A stretch of DNA of 64,000 bases from Candidatus Melainabacteria bacterium (GCA_023250195.1 JAHFBF010000003.1:1-64000), one strand, 5' to 3'; positions 18,689 to 29,732 are shown, numbered from the stretch's first letter. Numbers and translations are program-made. Notes: generated by a model not told the origin, from the letters alone.

Positions 18689-20746
18689 TTAGACAAGATT
18701 CAAGAAATTAACGATTATATCGATAATCTTCATCCCAATAAACGGAACTATAATGCCTCCTATTCCATAGACAAAAATATTATGGCGTAAAATTATTGCT
18801 GCACTTGCCGGTTTGTATTTAACACCTCTCAATGATATAGGCAAAAGTGCAATTATAATAAGTGCATTAAAAATAACTGCTGAAAGAATAGCACTATGTG
18901 AGGTTTCAAGATGCATTATGTTTAATGCTCTAAGTTCTGGATAAGTTGTACAAAACATAGCTGGAATAATTGCAAAGTATTTTGATACATCATTTGCAAT
19001 ACTAAAAGTAGTTAATGCTCCACGAGTAATAAGAAGCTGCTTTCCGATTTTAACTATTTCAATTAGCTTTGTAGGATTTGAATCCAGATCAATCATGTTT
19101 GCTGCTTCTTTTGCAGCCTGGGTTCCGGAATTCATTGCTACTCCTACATCTGACTGTGCAAGTGCCGGGGCATCGTTTGTGCCATCACCTGTCATCGCTA
19201 ATAATTTTCCTTTTGCTTGTTCTGTACGAATTAAATTCATTTTATCCTGAGGTTTTGCCCCTGCAAGAAAATCATCTACACCTGCTTCTTTAGCAATTGC
19301 TGCTGCAGTAAGTGGATTATCACCAGTAATCATTATGGTCCTTATACCCATGCGTCTAAGTTCATCAAAGCGTTCACGAATATCACCTTTTACTATGTCT
19401 TTAAGATTAATCACACCAAGCAATTTTTTATTTTTTACTACTGTCAAAGGAGTACTGCCATTCATGCTGATTTGTTCAACAATTAAATTAAGCTCTTTAG
19501 GCGGTTCAAAAGATTTGTTTCCTCGTTTAATAAAATCTATAACAGCATCAGTTGCACCTTTGTAGATTTCATTGTTTTCGAAAAGCACACCACTCATTCT
19601 GGTTTGTGCTGTAAATGGAATGAACTCAGCTTTTAACTGTGCAATGTTTCTTTCATTTAACCCATATTTGTTTTTAGCAAGGACAACTATAGAGCGACCT
19701 TCAGGAGTTTCATCACTTAAAGAAGAAAGCTGTGCTGCATCTGCAAGCTCCATTTCGCTTATACCGGCTAGTGGAATAAAATCACTTGCCATTCTGTTTC
19801 CAAATGTAATAGTTCCTGTTTTATCCAGGAGCAGTGTGTCTACATCTCCAGCTGCTTCAACAGCGCTTCCTGACATTGCAAGTACGTTGTGCTGGACCAG
19901 GCGATCAATGCCGGCAATTCCAATTGCTGAAAGCAATCCGCCAATGGTTGTAGGAATTATTGTCACAAGAAGAGCAATAAGACTGGTAATAGATATTGTT
20001 GTCCCGGCATATATAGCAAACATTTCAATCGTTGCAGTTGCAATTAAAAATACAATAGTCATTCCAACCAGCAATATACTCAGTGCAATTTCATTTGGTG
20101 TTTTTTGTCTTTTTGCCCCTTCAACAAGCGCAATCATTTGATCTAAAAAAGACTCTCCTGGATTTGAAGTGATTTTAACTTTTATCCAGTCTGAGATTAC
20201 ACAGGTTCCTGCTGTTACTGAGGACTTATCACCTCCACTTTGTTTTAATACTGCGGCAGATTCACCGGTAATTGCTGATTCATCAATAAGTGCAACACCT
20301 TCAATAATTTCTCCATCTCCGGGAATAATTCCTCCTGTTTCAACTAAAACAAGGTCATCCCTTTTTAACTCTGTAGCTGGTATTAACTTGTGGTCAGTAC
20401 TTTTTTCATTGGTTAGTAATTTTGCTATGGTTTCAACTTTAGTCTGTCTGAGAGAATTTGCCTGGGCTTTGCCACGACCTTCTGCCATTGCTTCAGAAAA
20501 GTTAGCAAATAAAACTGTAAACCACAACCAAAGTGAAATTTGGCCAATAAAAAAGGGATTTTCATCAATAACCTTTGCAATGCTCAAAAATAAAAGAATT
20601 GTAGTTAAAACTGTAACAATTTCAACTACAAACATTACTGGACTACGACAAAGTGTTTTAGGGTTTAATTTTACAAATGAATTAATTACAGCATCCTTTA
20701 AAATTACAGGATCAAAAATAGTTGTCTTTTTTGTTTTGTCAGCCAT
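18689..20746 (-). CDS. kdpB: Potassium-transporting ATPase ATP-binding subunit B
   Basis: P-type ATPase motifs [36 protein letters not shown]. Confidence 0.98.
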   Translation of the reverse strand: MADKTKKTTIFDPVILKDAVINSFVKLNPKTLCRSPVMFVVEIVTVLTTILLFLSIAKVIDENPFFIGQISLWLWFTVLFANFSEAMAEGRGKAQANSLRQTKVETIAKLLTNEKSTDHKLIPATELKRDDLVLVETGGIIPGDGEIIEGVALIDESAITGESAAVLKQSGGDKSSVTAGTCVISDWIKVKITSNPGESFLDQMIALVEGAKRQKTPNEIALSILLVGMTIVFLIATATIEMFAIYAGTTISITSLIALLVTIIPTTIGGLLSAIGIAGIDRLVQHNVLAMSGSAVEAAGDVDTLLLDKTGTITFGNRMASDFIPLAGISEMELADAAQLSSLSDETPEGRSIVVLAKNKYGLNERNIAQLKAEFIPFTAQTRMSGVLFENNEIYKGATDAVIDFIKRGNKSFEPPKELNLIVEQISMNGSTPLTVVKNKKLLGVINLKDIVKGDIRERFDELRRMGIRTIMITGDNPLTAAAIAKEAGVDDFLAGAKPQDKMNLIRTEQAKGKLLAMTGDGTNDAPALAQSDVGVAMNSGTQAAKEAANMIDLDSNPTKLIEIVKIGKQLLITRGALTTFSIANDVSKYFAIIPAMFCTTYPELRALNIMHLETSHSAILSAVIFNALIIIALLPISLRGVKYKPASAAIILRHNIFVYGIGGIIVPFIGMKIIDIIVNFLNLV

Positions 20747-20749
20747 CTT

Positions 20750-22447
20750 TTAAAAAGTTATTCCTTTTAACATTAAAAAGTGTTCCACAATTGGTCCGAG
20801 GGATAATGCAGGGAAATAGACCAGACCGCCTACAGTTATAATCACAAGAATTAATAGAGAAACAAAAGTTAGATTTGTAGTGGGCAGGGTCCCCGGTGAA
20901 GAAGGAATTATTTTTTTTCTAACTAGACTTCCTGCTGTTGCCATTGTAGGGATAATTATTAAAAATCTTCCAATTAACATTGCTAATCCGGTAATAAGAT
21001 TGTAGAAAGAAGTATTTGCATTTATACCGGCAAAAGAACTCCCATTATTTGCACTTGCTGAACTGATAGCATAAATAATCTCAGCAAAGCCATGAGGACC
21101 AATATTTAGTGGGCCTTTCACTCCGTAGGAAGAAATGCAGGATAAAGCAGTAAAACAATGAACACAGATTGGCAAAATTAAAACTGCAAGCACAGTCATT
21201 TTTATCTCTTTTGCTTCAATCTTTTTTCCTAAATACTCTGGAGTTCTTCCCACCATTAATCCTGAAATGAAAACAGCCATTATTGCAAAAAGCAGCATGC
21301 CATAAAGCCCTGAACCTACACCTCCGATGATAATTTCTCCAAGCATTATATTAATAAGAGGCATTACTCCTCCTAGTGGTAAGAAGCTGTCATGCATGCT
21401 GTTTACAGCGCCACAGGAAGCAGCTGTGGTAACTATTGAATAAAGAGCTGACCCGATAATTCCAAAACGGACTTCTTTTCCTTCCATGTTTCCACCGGTT
21501 ATAAAACTTTTAATTAGAGGGTTCCCGGAAATTTCCTGAAAATAAGTAATTAAAGCTCCACCCAGGAACAAAATAAACATTGCAGAGAGTAATACCCAGC
21601 CTTGTCTTTGATCTTTAACCATTCGCCCAAAGGTGTTTGTAAGAGCAGCACCGATGAGAAATATAGCCAGCATTTGAAGAAAATTTGTAAGCGGAGTCGG
21701 ATTTTCGTAAGAATGTGCTGAGTTTGCATTAAAAAAACCGCCGCCGTTTGTACCAAGTGCCTTAATACTTTCTCTTGATGCTACAGGACCCTGAGGAATT
21801 ATCTGTGTTTTACCTTCAAGTGTTTGTACATGAACCGGCGGATTAAAATTTTGTGGCATACCTTCAAAAACGAAAACAATGGATAGAACTAATGAGAGAG
21901 GAAGTAATATCCAGAGAACTGAACGAACGAGATCCCCCCAGAAATTACCGATTGTGTTTGAAGACTCTCTTGCAAATGCCCGCATGAAAGCTATTGCAAG
22001 TACAATGCCTGTGGCAGCTGATAAAAAATTTTGTACTGTTAAACCAAGGATTTCAGTAAAATAGCTGGTAGTTGTTTCAGGAATATAGGATTGCCAGTTT
22101 GTATTTGAAGTAAAACTAACAGCAATATTAAAAGCCAGATCTGGAGAAATAGGAGAAAGATGTTCGTAGTTAAAGGGTAAAAAGTTCTGTAATCTTAAGA
22201 TTAAATAAAGAAATATAATTCCGATAAAATTAAATAAAAGCATTGATTTTGTGTATTGAATCCAGTCTTGTTCTTCTGTATTGGCTGCTGATAGTTTGTA
22301 AATTAATTTTTCAACAGGACAAAGTATTGGATCAAGAAATGTATTTTCCCGGTTGAATACTTTTGTTAAATAGGAGCCAAGAGGTTTTGTTAAAACTAAA
22401 ATTATTAAACAATAAATAAAGATTTGAAATATGTCCGCTAGAATCAT
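20750..22447 (-). CDS. kdpA: Potassium-transporting ATPase subunit A
   Basis: LGTNGGGFFNANSAHSYENPTPLTNF, SASANNGSSFAGI selectivity-filter repeats. Confidence 0.98.
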   Translation of the reverse strand: MILADIFQIFIYCLIILVLTKPLGSYLTKVFNRENTFLDPILCPVEKLIYKLSAANTEEQDWIQYTKSMLLFNFIGIIFLYLILRLQNFLPFNYEHLSPISPDLAFNIAVSFTSNTNWQSYIPETTTSYFTEILGLTVQNFLSAATGIVLAIAFMRAFARESSNTIGNFWGDLVRSVLWILLPLSLVLSIVFVFEGMPQNFNPPVHVQTLEGKTQIIPQGPVASRESIKALGTNGGGFFNANSAHSYENPTPLTNFLQMLAIFLIGAALTNTFGRMVKDQRQGWVLLSAMFILFLGGALITYFQEISGNPLIKSFITGGNMEGKEVRFGIIGSALYSIVTTAASCGAVNSMHDSFLPLGGVMPLINIMLGEIIIGGVGSGLYGMLLFAIMAVFISGLMVGRTPEYLGKKIEAKEIKMTVLAVLILPICVHCFTALSCISSYGVKGPLNIGPHGFAEIIYAISSASANNGSSFAGINANTSFYNLITGLAMLIGRFLIIIPTMATAGSLVRKKIIPSSPGTLPTTNLTFVSLLILVIITVGGLVYFPALSLGPIVEHFLMLKGITF

Positions 22448-22448
22448 T

Positions 22449-22538
22449 TTAAAATTTCTCCGGATTTACCAGTGCATAAATTAAGTAAATTAATAATCCA
22501 ATAGTTACAATGCCGCCAAGAATATATTCAATTAACAT
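22449..22538 (-). CDS. kdpF: Potassium-transporting ATPase subunit F (29 aa)
   Basis: MLILEYILGGIVTIGLLIYLIYALVNPEKF-like peptide (read as MLIEYILGGIVTIGLLIYLIYALVNPEKF) ending 2 nt before kdpA; characteristic LIYALVNPEKF C-terminus. Not in ORF track. Confidence 0.88.
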   Translation of the reverse strand: MLIEYILGGIVTIGLLIYLIYALVNPEKF

Positions 22539-22544
22539 CGATAC

Positions 22545-22628
22545 TTAAAGCCTCTCGCATACAGTGACATATGCCAGACACAGAATAAAAAAAACAGTAG
22601 TTAAACTTATAAATAAAATATCCAACAT
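22545..22628 (-). CDS. 27-aa single-TM microprotein upstream of kdpF (MLDILFISLTTVFFILCLAYVTVCERL)
   Basis: Co-directional, 6 nt upstream of kdpF start; TM peptide ending YVTVCERL. Confidence 0.6.
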   Translation of the reverse strand: MLDILFISLTTVFFILCLAYVTVCERL

Positions 22629-22741
22629 AGCAATGTTAATTTTATATCTACTATCAAAGCTCATCTCATGGCAAATAAATCCCGGAATATTTCTTTATAT
22701 ATACTTATTTAAGCTTATTTATCTATTATATTAATCTTATT

Positions 22742-25243
22742 ATGTCGGTGTATATGAAAAAAATTATAAGAGCTTTAGTTTGTACATTTTTTATTTTTGC
22801 TATAACAATAGTAAATTTACCGCATTTTCCGATTTTTCAATGCTATAAGGCCCAGGCAAGCACAAAGCAAATAATAAATGAAGCAACTGATCAGTGCAGT
22901 TTAAATATTGATTTTGAAAAAGGGCAAATTAAATCAAATATTCAAAGAAGTTGTTGCTCTTCTACCCCAGACACTCAAAACGTTCAAAAAGTTGACTCCA
23001 ATTTATCTAAATACCCAAAAGCTATTGCTCTTATCTTAACTCTTTTTAACCTTTCAATTCTAGTTACATTATCCACATCATTTTTAGTTTTAGCATTTAA
23101 TGAATCACGTACAAGCAGAGGAGACAAAGATGCCAAGCTTGCACAGGCATTAACAGGTTTTTGCATTCTAAATTCAGATCTTTGTATAAATGGAAAACCT
23201 TCTAGCGGTTCATCAAGAGAAGATTCTATAGAAGCAATTCAATTTAAAACAGAAGTTGAAAGTCCAAGAGATATCTCTACCGGGCAATCTACAGGTAAAA
23301 GACAACATGATCCTATAAAGATACTAAATACTATTAAGAATAATAAAATAAAAATTGAAAGACAGAAAAAGAAATTAGAGGAATTTCTTTCATTATGTAT
23401 TCAAAGAATAGTATGCGAAAATCCAAATGGTGTTTTTGCAGAAGGTGGAGACAGCAGGGTTGACAGCAGAATAATTTCACCGGCATTTAGTGCATGCTTA
23501 AAAGAGATAGGCGTTATTTTAAGAGGTAATCCTGAAACACCATGTGTTTGTAAAGATGATAACTGTGCATGTGCAGCTATGGCACTGTGCAAGACTATGT
23601 TTTGTAGTGAGGAAACCTCATGTGAATGTGTAGATGATGACTGTATTTGTCCTATTGATGTCATCTGTAATAATGTGCAATGTACTGATGGAAAGTGTTC
23701 TTGCCTGGATGATGCTTGTAACACTGATAGCGACTGTGGCACAGAGCAAGTATGTAAATTAAATAATACTTTAAATCAGACATTTTCAGGAGTGTCAGAA
23801 AGTGTAGGAAGTAGTAGCAGTGGAAGCAGCAGTAGTAGTTCAAGTGGTGGAACATTTTCTGGAGTAGGTAGTGATCTAAGTAGTAGTGGTAGTACTAGCT
23901 CAGGTGGAACGTTCTCTGGAGTGTCTGGGAGTGTAGGAAGCAGTAGTTCTGGTTGTGATGTAACTTTACATTGTCCTTCACCACTAGTTCTTGACATTAT
24001 TACTTGTACATGTGTGACTCCTAGTGGAATGTGTGAAAGTTCTGGTGATGAAGATTCCAGATGTGGTGATGGTGTAGCTGATGAAAATGAAGAGTGCGAT
24101 GATGGAGCTAGTAACAGTTTAAATGGACCTTGTCTGCCTACATGCCAGTTGGCAAAATGTGGAGATGGTGTATTCCAATCTGGTTTAGGTGAAGAGTGTG
24201 ATGATGGAAATACTAATAATAATGATGGTTGCTCAGCAGATTGTAAGATTGAATCATGCTCCAGTAATAGTGACTGTGCTAGCGGGTTGTGCATTAAAGC
24301 ACCAAAACCAGTAGTTTGTACAAAGACTGCAGAAAATGATTGCCCTGATGATTTCAGTACTAAGATTTGTTTACCAAAGTTTTGTAAGAAAAATAATGAA
24401 TGTGGAAGCATTGGAATATGCAAACAAGGGGAGTGTATAGTAAGACCCGGAACTTGTGGTAAGAATGAAGATTGTGATAATGGAAGTGGAGAAGTTTGTG
24501 ACAATGGCAGGTGTGCTACTCCATGTCAAACAGATGATAATTGTGATTCTGGTAAGTGTGACACGAATAAAAAGATTTGTATAAAGCCAACAAAAGTAAA
24601 ACCAGGAACTTGTAATAGAGATGAAGATTGTGATAGTGCAAGTGATGAAGTTTGTGACAATGGCAGATGTGCTGAACCATGCCAAGATGATGATGATTGT
24701 TCAAACGGCAGAATGTGTGACTCAGGTAAAAAGATTTGCATTAAGCCAGGAAAAGTAAAACCAGGAACTTGTAATAGAGATGAAGATTGTGATAATCAAG
24801 CAGATGAAGTCTGCGATAACAAGTCCGGTCAATGCACAACTCCATGTGAAACAGATAATGACTGTGACTCCGGCAGAATGTGCGATGGCTCAAGAAAGAT
24901 TTGTATTAAGCCAGGAAAAGTAAAACCTGAAACATGTACCAGAGATGAAGACTGTGATTCAACAATGGGTCAAAGTTGTGATCCGAAAAAGAAAATATGT
25001 ATAAAACCACGAGACTGCAATTCAGATAATGATTGTGATGCTCAGGGTGGTGAAAAATGTGATAATGGCAAATGTATGTCTACCTGTGGTGCTGGCCCCT
25101 GTGTAGTTATTCCTGTAAGTTGCCTAAATGTAAAATGCCCAATTGGACAAGTATGTAGAGATGGAAAGTGCATAATACAATGTAAATCTAATGCAGAATG
25201 TCCACAACCTAAAGTATGTAAGCTTGGAAGATGTTTGATTTAG
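22742..25243 (+). CDS. Large secreted/anchored Cys-rich repeat protein
   Basis: N-terminal signal, TM at ~aa 95-120, Gly/Ser linker, CGDGVFQSGLGEECDDGNTNNNDGCSADCK (Myxococcus Cys-rich repeat type) and tandem NRDEDCDS..DEVCDNGRC repeats. Confidence 0.85.
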   Translation: MSVYMKKIIRALVCTFFIFAITIVNLPHFPIFQCYKAQASTKQIINEATDQCSLNIDFEKGQIKSNIQRSCCSSTPDTQNVQKVDSNLSKYPKAIALILTLFNLSILVTLSTSFLVLAFNESRTSRGDKDAKLAQALTGFCILNSDLCINGKPSSGSSREDSIEAIQFKTEVESPRDISTGQSTGKRQHDPIKILNTIKNNKIKIERQKKKLEEFLSLCIQRIVCENPNGVFAEGGDSRVDSRIISPAFSACLKEIGVILRGNPETPCVCKDDNCACAAMALCKTMFCSEETSCECVDDDCICPIDVICNNVQCTDGKCSCLDDACNTDSDCGTEQVCKLNNTLNQTFSGVSESVGSSSSGSSSSSSSGGTFSGVGSDLSSSGSTSSGGTFSGVSGSVGSSSSGCDVTLHCPSPLVLDIITCTCVTPSGMCESSGDEDSRCGDGVADENEECDDGASNSLNGPCLPTCQLAKCGDGVFQSGLGEECDDGNTNNNDGCSADCKIESCSSNSDCASGLCIKAPKPVVCTKTAENDCPDDFSTKICLPKFCKKNNECGSIGICKQGECIVRPGTCGKNEDCDNGSGEVCDNGRCATPCQTDDNCDSGKCDTNKKICIKPTKVKPGTCNRDEDCDSASDEVCDNGRCAEPCQDDDDCSNGRMCDSGKKICIKPGKVKPGTCNRDEDCDNQADEVCDNKSGQCTTPCETDNDCDSGRMCDGSRKICIKPGKVKPETCTRDEDCDSTMGQSCDPKKKICIKPRDCNSDNDCDAQGGEKCDNGKCMSTCGAGPCVVIPVSCLNVKCPIGQVCRDGKCIIQCKSNAECPQPKVCKLGRCLI

Positions 25244-25247
25244 GTCA

Positions 25248-25655
25248 TTATTCTTTTTTATAAGCAAGTCCTAAAACAGTACCAAGGCAGGTGTATTTGG
25301 CAATGCCGGTTACAATCCAACAAACTGCTAGTTTACAAGGGATAGGAAGAATAGTATACAAAATAAGACCTTGCATTACTGAGAGCAGAATTCCTATCCA
25401 GAAACCATAGCGCAGTCCTTGTCCAAGGTTGCCCTTGCCTTCTTCATATCCTTTGCTATAGATGCAAACAAAAATAGGAGCAAAAATTAAGTACCCTAAC
25501 CACATGTGCCACATTAAATGTTTTATGTCTGCTTCTGTTCTCCAGACTGAAGCCGTCTGATGGTACATCCCTTTAAGTAGAACTCCATGAATTAAATAAT
25601 TAAGTGCAAACAAAGCAATAAAAACTACAAAACTGGCAAAATATTTACATTTCAT
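25248..25655 (-). CDS. Hypothetical multi-TM membrane protein
   Basis: 135-aa ORF with several TM segments. Confidence 0.65.
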   Translation of the reverse strand: MKCKYFASFVVFIALFALNYLIHGVLLKGMYHQTASVWRTEADIKHLMWHMWLGYLIFAPIFVCIYSKGYEEGKGNLGQGLRYGFWIGILLSVMQGLILYTILPIPCKLAVCWIVTGIAKYTCLGTVLGLAYKKE

Positions 25656-25812
25656 AATTTATCTCCTTAGAAATTAAATCCCACAACTTTATAAAGTATA
25701 TTTTAACTACTTTGATGAATCTTTGAATGTAATTGTAATTTTTTAATTTGAAGTGCTACTATTACAAAACGAGCTTATTATTTATAAATAATGAAATTAA
25801 TAAGGGGAGAGC

Positions 25813-26244
25813 ATGAAAATAGCATGGGTACAAATCTTAGTTTCACTTTTAATTGGGATTTTATTAGGCTTAAGTTTTAATAGCTTTGGGTGTCATAATT
25901 GCAAAAGCTGCTTTGATAAGCACGGTTGTCATAAAAGTTCTTTCCGGCAAGATGGTTGCCGTGGTTGTCCTAAATGTAATAAAAAACATTCTATGATGGA
26001 GAGAATTGGGAAAAAGCTTAATTTAACATCTGAACAGAAATCTAAACTGGCAGTAATAATAGATGAAAAGCATAAAAAGATGGCGGAACTTAGAAATGAA
26101 ATAAAACCAAAGTTTATTGAGCTGCGTAAATCTACACAAAATAAAATTAGAACTATCTTAAATCCAGAACAACAAAAGAAATTTGATGAACTAAATGCAA
26201 AATGGGAAACAAAAGAAGAAAAGTGGCATGAGGAATTTGAATAG
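25813..26244 (+). CDS. Spy/CpxP-like periplasmic heavy-metal-sensor-type protein with Cys-rich N-region
   Basis: MMERIGKKLNLTSEQKSKLAVIIDEKHKKMAELRNEI...RTILNPEQQKKFDEL; CHNCKSCFDKHGCHKSSFRQDGCRGCPKC. Confidence 0.7.
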   Translation: MKIAWVQILVSLLIGILLGLSFNSFGCHNCKSCFDKHGCHKSSFRQDGCRGCPKCNKKHSMMERIGKKLNLTSEQKSKLAVIIDEKHKKMAELRNEIKPKFIELRKSTQNKIRTILNPEQQKKFDELNAKWETKEEKWHEEFE

Positions 26245-26427
26245 TTTGCTTGAGACAAGAAAGCTTGAATTTATCTTAGGTTGTATAAAAAAGAAGAGCC
26301 ATACATATAAAGATATAAAAAAATAATAAATAATTTAAGGTAATAATAAATTTATCTTTAGAATGAAATTCTAAAGAATTAAAGTACAAATAACTTTTGA
26401 ATTCCCATTATAAAGAAATCTAAGACT

Positions 26428-27033
26428 ATGAAAACATCAATTTCAGCTTTGTTGTCTAAGCCGATTCGAAATGGATATAAAATCTCTTTAGTAGAAGATA
26501 GTCCTAACTACTTCTGTTTTACAAGAAAAATCACACCTAAAACAATATTGAGTCTACCGCAAGGGTTTAGCTTACAGTATGTTCCATGGGGAATATTAAA
26601 TGGAATTACATTATCAAAAAATGATTTATGTTTATTAGCGACTGATCGTATGACAGCATGTGCCTCTTTATTAGTTGTTGACCAAAATTTACAACATGTT
26701 GTTCATGCAGGTTTAAACTTTAATTTATATGCAACATACAATGATTTTATGAAGGGACTTCAAGCTGCACTCCGCGATCTTCCACAAAACCTAAAAGCAG
26801 AACATAATATTAATCTAGAAACTTCTCGATTTTATATAGCTGAAGGGAGTGAAAAAGACTCTTCTTCAGTATTTAATTTTTACAGAGTTCTTATAGAAAG
26901 TGGAGTTCCACCAGAAGTAATTTATCTTATTCCTTCAAGACCATATCAAGAATCTGAAAATATATTACTATGCAATGGAGTACCATATAGAGCAGAAGGA
27001 GTCTTAAAATCTCAAATTAAGGATTTGTTCTAA
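26428..27033 (+). CDS. Hypothetical protein
   Basis: 201-aa ORF; no family recognised. Confidence 0.6.
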   Translation: MKTSISALLSKPIRNGYKISLVEDSPNYFCFTRKITPKTILSLPQGFSLQYVPWGILNGITLSKNDLCLLATDRMTACASLLVVDQNLQHVVHAGLNFNLYATYNDFMKGLQAALRDLPQNLKAEHNINLETSRFYIAEGSEKDSSSVFNFYRVLIESGVPPEVIYLIPSRPYQESENILLCNGVPYRAEGVLKSQIKDLF

Positions 27034-27034
27034 C

Positions 27035-28375
27035 TTAAACTCTTTTACTCCAGGTTTCGGCTGTCTGTAAGGTATAATTTCCTTTTCTTTTTCTAGCTTT
27101 TAGATTGACAGTTCCTGTAAAAAAACCACTTGGATGTGTACTGCCTAAAGGTTTTCCATCTATCATTAATTTAAAAGCAGGCCATGCTCCAGGATTAATA
27201 TAATGACAGTTGGTATCGCCTACTGAAAATTCAACATGGTCTGCATTATGAGTATGTGCTCCTATAGTGTTACTTATCCCATTCTCTCTAAAAATTCTTT
27301 TGGCTTCTTTTGCCTGGGTTTTATTGTTATCAGAAAACCAAGATTCAAAAAATGAAATAAGTCTTGCTCCAAGATTCTGGACTCTTTTAGATGAAAAAAA
27401 TGAAGAAAGTAGATTAGGAAATGGAAGTCTATGTTGTAATGTCTGAAAAAGAGGTGTTCTGGAAAATTGTTCTTTAATCATATGATTGTACGATCTTAAT
27501 ATTTCTTGAGCTTTTTTAATTACTCCTATATCAGTAATATCATTTCTACTATCCAAGTTTCTGGCTTCATATTCCAGGTAGAGAGGAAATGCAATAGAAG
27601 GTCTTATCCTGAGCATTCTCTCGACCTTGCTTATTAATTTTCTTAAGATAGTAGGATCTGTTATATTTTGTTTTAATGCCTCTATCATATTTTTTACAAC
27701 GGCATTAGAGTTTACTACAACCCAGTCTCCAGATGTATTTGTTCCTTTTTTTGAAAAATTAAATGGATCTATACGATGAAAATGCTCGCTATAAAGGTCT
27801 AATTCTTTGCTGAACATTACTTTGCAAAATAAAATTCTTTTTTCTCTTTCTTCTATGCTGATATCTGGCATAATACGTTCAGCCAATTTAGCTCTTAACA
27901 AACTGGCGCTTGGATGAAAAATCGGACGACAATGGTTTCCTTCTCCAAAGACTAGTTGAGTATCTTCTGAAGCTTGAATAAAAGCTTTTAAAGCTTCAAA
28001 AGGTGCTGGATTGTCAGAAATTATTTTTTCTAAAACGGCTAACTCAAATTCAAGACTCTCTAAATCTCCTTTTTCAGTGAATGGAGGGTTTTTTCTGTCT
28101 CCAGATTCAATCATTCCTATGCTGTCTCCATTTAAATGGTAGACGTTATGTATTCTTGATTTTTTGGATTTTACTTTTTTTGTAAGTTCAAAGATATGTC
28201 TTGAAAAGACTGAACCATAACCGTTTGGATCCAAACTGGTATCTCGCAGGTGTAAGTCACCACTTACAGTGATCTGAAAAGCAGTAACACCTTCTTTTGG
28301 CTCCATTTGAAGCTTATCTAAAACTGGAAATGGACCATAGCTAGGATGAAAAGTTGTTCTTTGTATCGGAAGCAT
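27035..28375 (-). CDS. Calcineurin-like metallophosphoesterase
   Basis: SGDLHLRD, HLNGDSIGM, FGEGNHCR, IGAHTHNAD pattern consistent with GDxH/GDxx/GNH/GHTH. Confidence 0.7.
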   Translation of the reverse strand: MLPIQRTTFHPSYGPFPVLDKLQMEPKEGVTAFQITVSGDLHLRDTSLDPNGYGSVFSRHIFELTKKVKSKKSRIHNVYHLNGDSIGMIESGDRKNPPFTEKGDLESLEFELAVLEKIISDNPAPFEALKAFIQASEDTQLVFGEGNHCRPIFHPSASLLRAKLAERIMPDISIEEREKRILFCKVMFSKELDLYSEHFHRIDPFNFSKKGTNTSGDWVVVNSNAVVKNMIEALKQNITDPTILRKLISKVERMLRIRPSIAFPLYLEYEARNLDSRNDITDIGVIKKAQEILRSYNHMIKEQFSRTPLFQTLQHRLPFPNLLSSFFSSKRVQNLGARLISFFESWFSDNNKTQAKEAKRIFRENGISNTIGAHTHNADHVEFSVGDTNCHYINPGAWPAFKLMIDGKPLGSTHPSGFFTGTVNLKARKRKGNYTLQTAETWSKRV

Positions 28376-28647
28376 ATTAATTTACACAAGTTTTTATTAC
28401 AGAGACCAATTAAATTGTTGACAAACTTATAATTGCATTTGAATTAAAAGAAATCATGTAGATGTTTATGAAAGATATAGAATTTTTATAATGCTTTATT
28501 TAATGAAATAACGCACTGAATACTGAACAATAAAGGGGATTAATAATTAAGCAATGGATGAAAATGAGAAAAATTTAATAAATTAAAAATAGTAGTACTT
28601 TATATATTTGTTGTAAATAAAGTAATCATGGATTATTTTTATATCAA

Positions 28648-29730
28648 ATGAATACAGTACCTAGATCCTGTTTCGATTTTAAACCAGCAGCACAAAGCTT
28701 TGAAAGATTTACCGGTGGTCAATTGCCTGCTTTTGCAGTGGGGGCAGATATAGATCATTCTATTGTTCCATGGAAAGAAAATAAATATAGAAAAGAAGTT
28801 AATGCAGAGGGGCTAAGAGGTAATCAGCTTGCATTTAGGCAAGTACAAAATACTGCGCTATTTGTTGTACTTACTGGAATTGATCTTAAATCTGTCCAAG
28901 AGATTTCTTCAGAGTTAAATGGTTTTCCTCCTATTGATATTTTGGCTACTGATAATGGACTTGAAATGCATGTTAATAATAAAGGTGAACCATCAGGTAT
29001 ATGGCTAGCAAAAGGGAGAAACATAGATTCAAATAATGATTGGGAAGCATTTCTACAAACTGAAGCTAAATGGGATAGGGCTTCATTCTCTCAAACGATG
29101 TTTAGGGTGTTAAATAATTTTGGCTTACGTGAAGTTACAGAAAACACAAATTGTCCTGAAATAGCATATTCTCATCACACTATTTTTAAAACAGTAGACC
29201 TTCCTGTTAATGCTGTTTTTTGTTCTGGTGAATCAGCAATTTATTTGCTTAAGGAAGAAAGTCTGCCAATAGAGCTTGTTCAGGAATTTGGAGATGTTTT
29301 AGCAAGAAATATTGTTAAAAAATACAATGAAATAAATCCTGGAAGCAAAGTCAAATATAAGCTCTCTGAGCATGATAAATACTTTTACATTTTTTTCTCT
29401 CCGAATAATGAAATTAAAATAGATAAGGCTTCTGCTTTTGAAGCTTCTTTAAAATTTCTTCCTCAAAATATAAGAGATTCTTTAAAATATGCTGTAGTTA
29501 TTGGTGATAGTGAAAATGATACTCATGTAAGACTTGGGGAAGTTACTGTTCCGTGGAGTTCTAGTAGAATAATTCCTGTCTACGCTATTATTTCAGGAAA
29601 ATATTCACACTTGCTGGATGATAAAGAGGTTATGAATCATCCTAGGTTAGTTGTTGCAGAAGAAATGGGAAATATAGGCAATGCCTTTCAATATGCAGTT
29701 CAGAGAGCTGATAAGGAGGTTAATCTATAA
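28648..29730 (+). CDS. HAD-superfamily hydrolase (sucrose-phosphatase-like)
   Basis: VGADIDHSIVPWK and VIGDSENDTHV motifs. Confidence 0.65.
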   Translation: MNTVPRSCFDFKPAAQSFERFTGGQLPAFAVGADIDHSIVPWKENKYRKEVNAEGLRGNQLAFRQVQNTALFVVLTGIDLKSVQEISSELNGFPPIDILATDNGLEMHVNNKGEPSGIWLAKGRNIDSNNDWEAFLQTEAKWDRASFSQTMFRVLNNFGLREVTENTNCPEIAYSHHTIFKTVDLPVNAVFCSGESAIYLLKEESLPIELVQEFGDVLARNIVKKYNEINPGSKVKYKLSEHDKYFYIFFSPNNEIKIDKASAFEASLKFLPQNIRDSLKYAVVIGDSENDTHVRLGEVTVPWSSSRIIPVYAIISGKYSHLLDDKEVMNHPRLVVAEEMGNIGNAFQYAVQRADKEVNL

Positions 29731-29732
29731 AT

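Noticed and set aside
19572-20753. 189- and 194-aa plus ORFs
   Set aside because: Antisense to kdpB, which is unambiguous.
23776-24504. 242-aa minus ORF and neighbouring minus ORFs
   Set aside because: Antisense shadows of the Cys-rich repeat gene.
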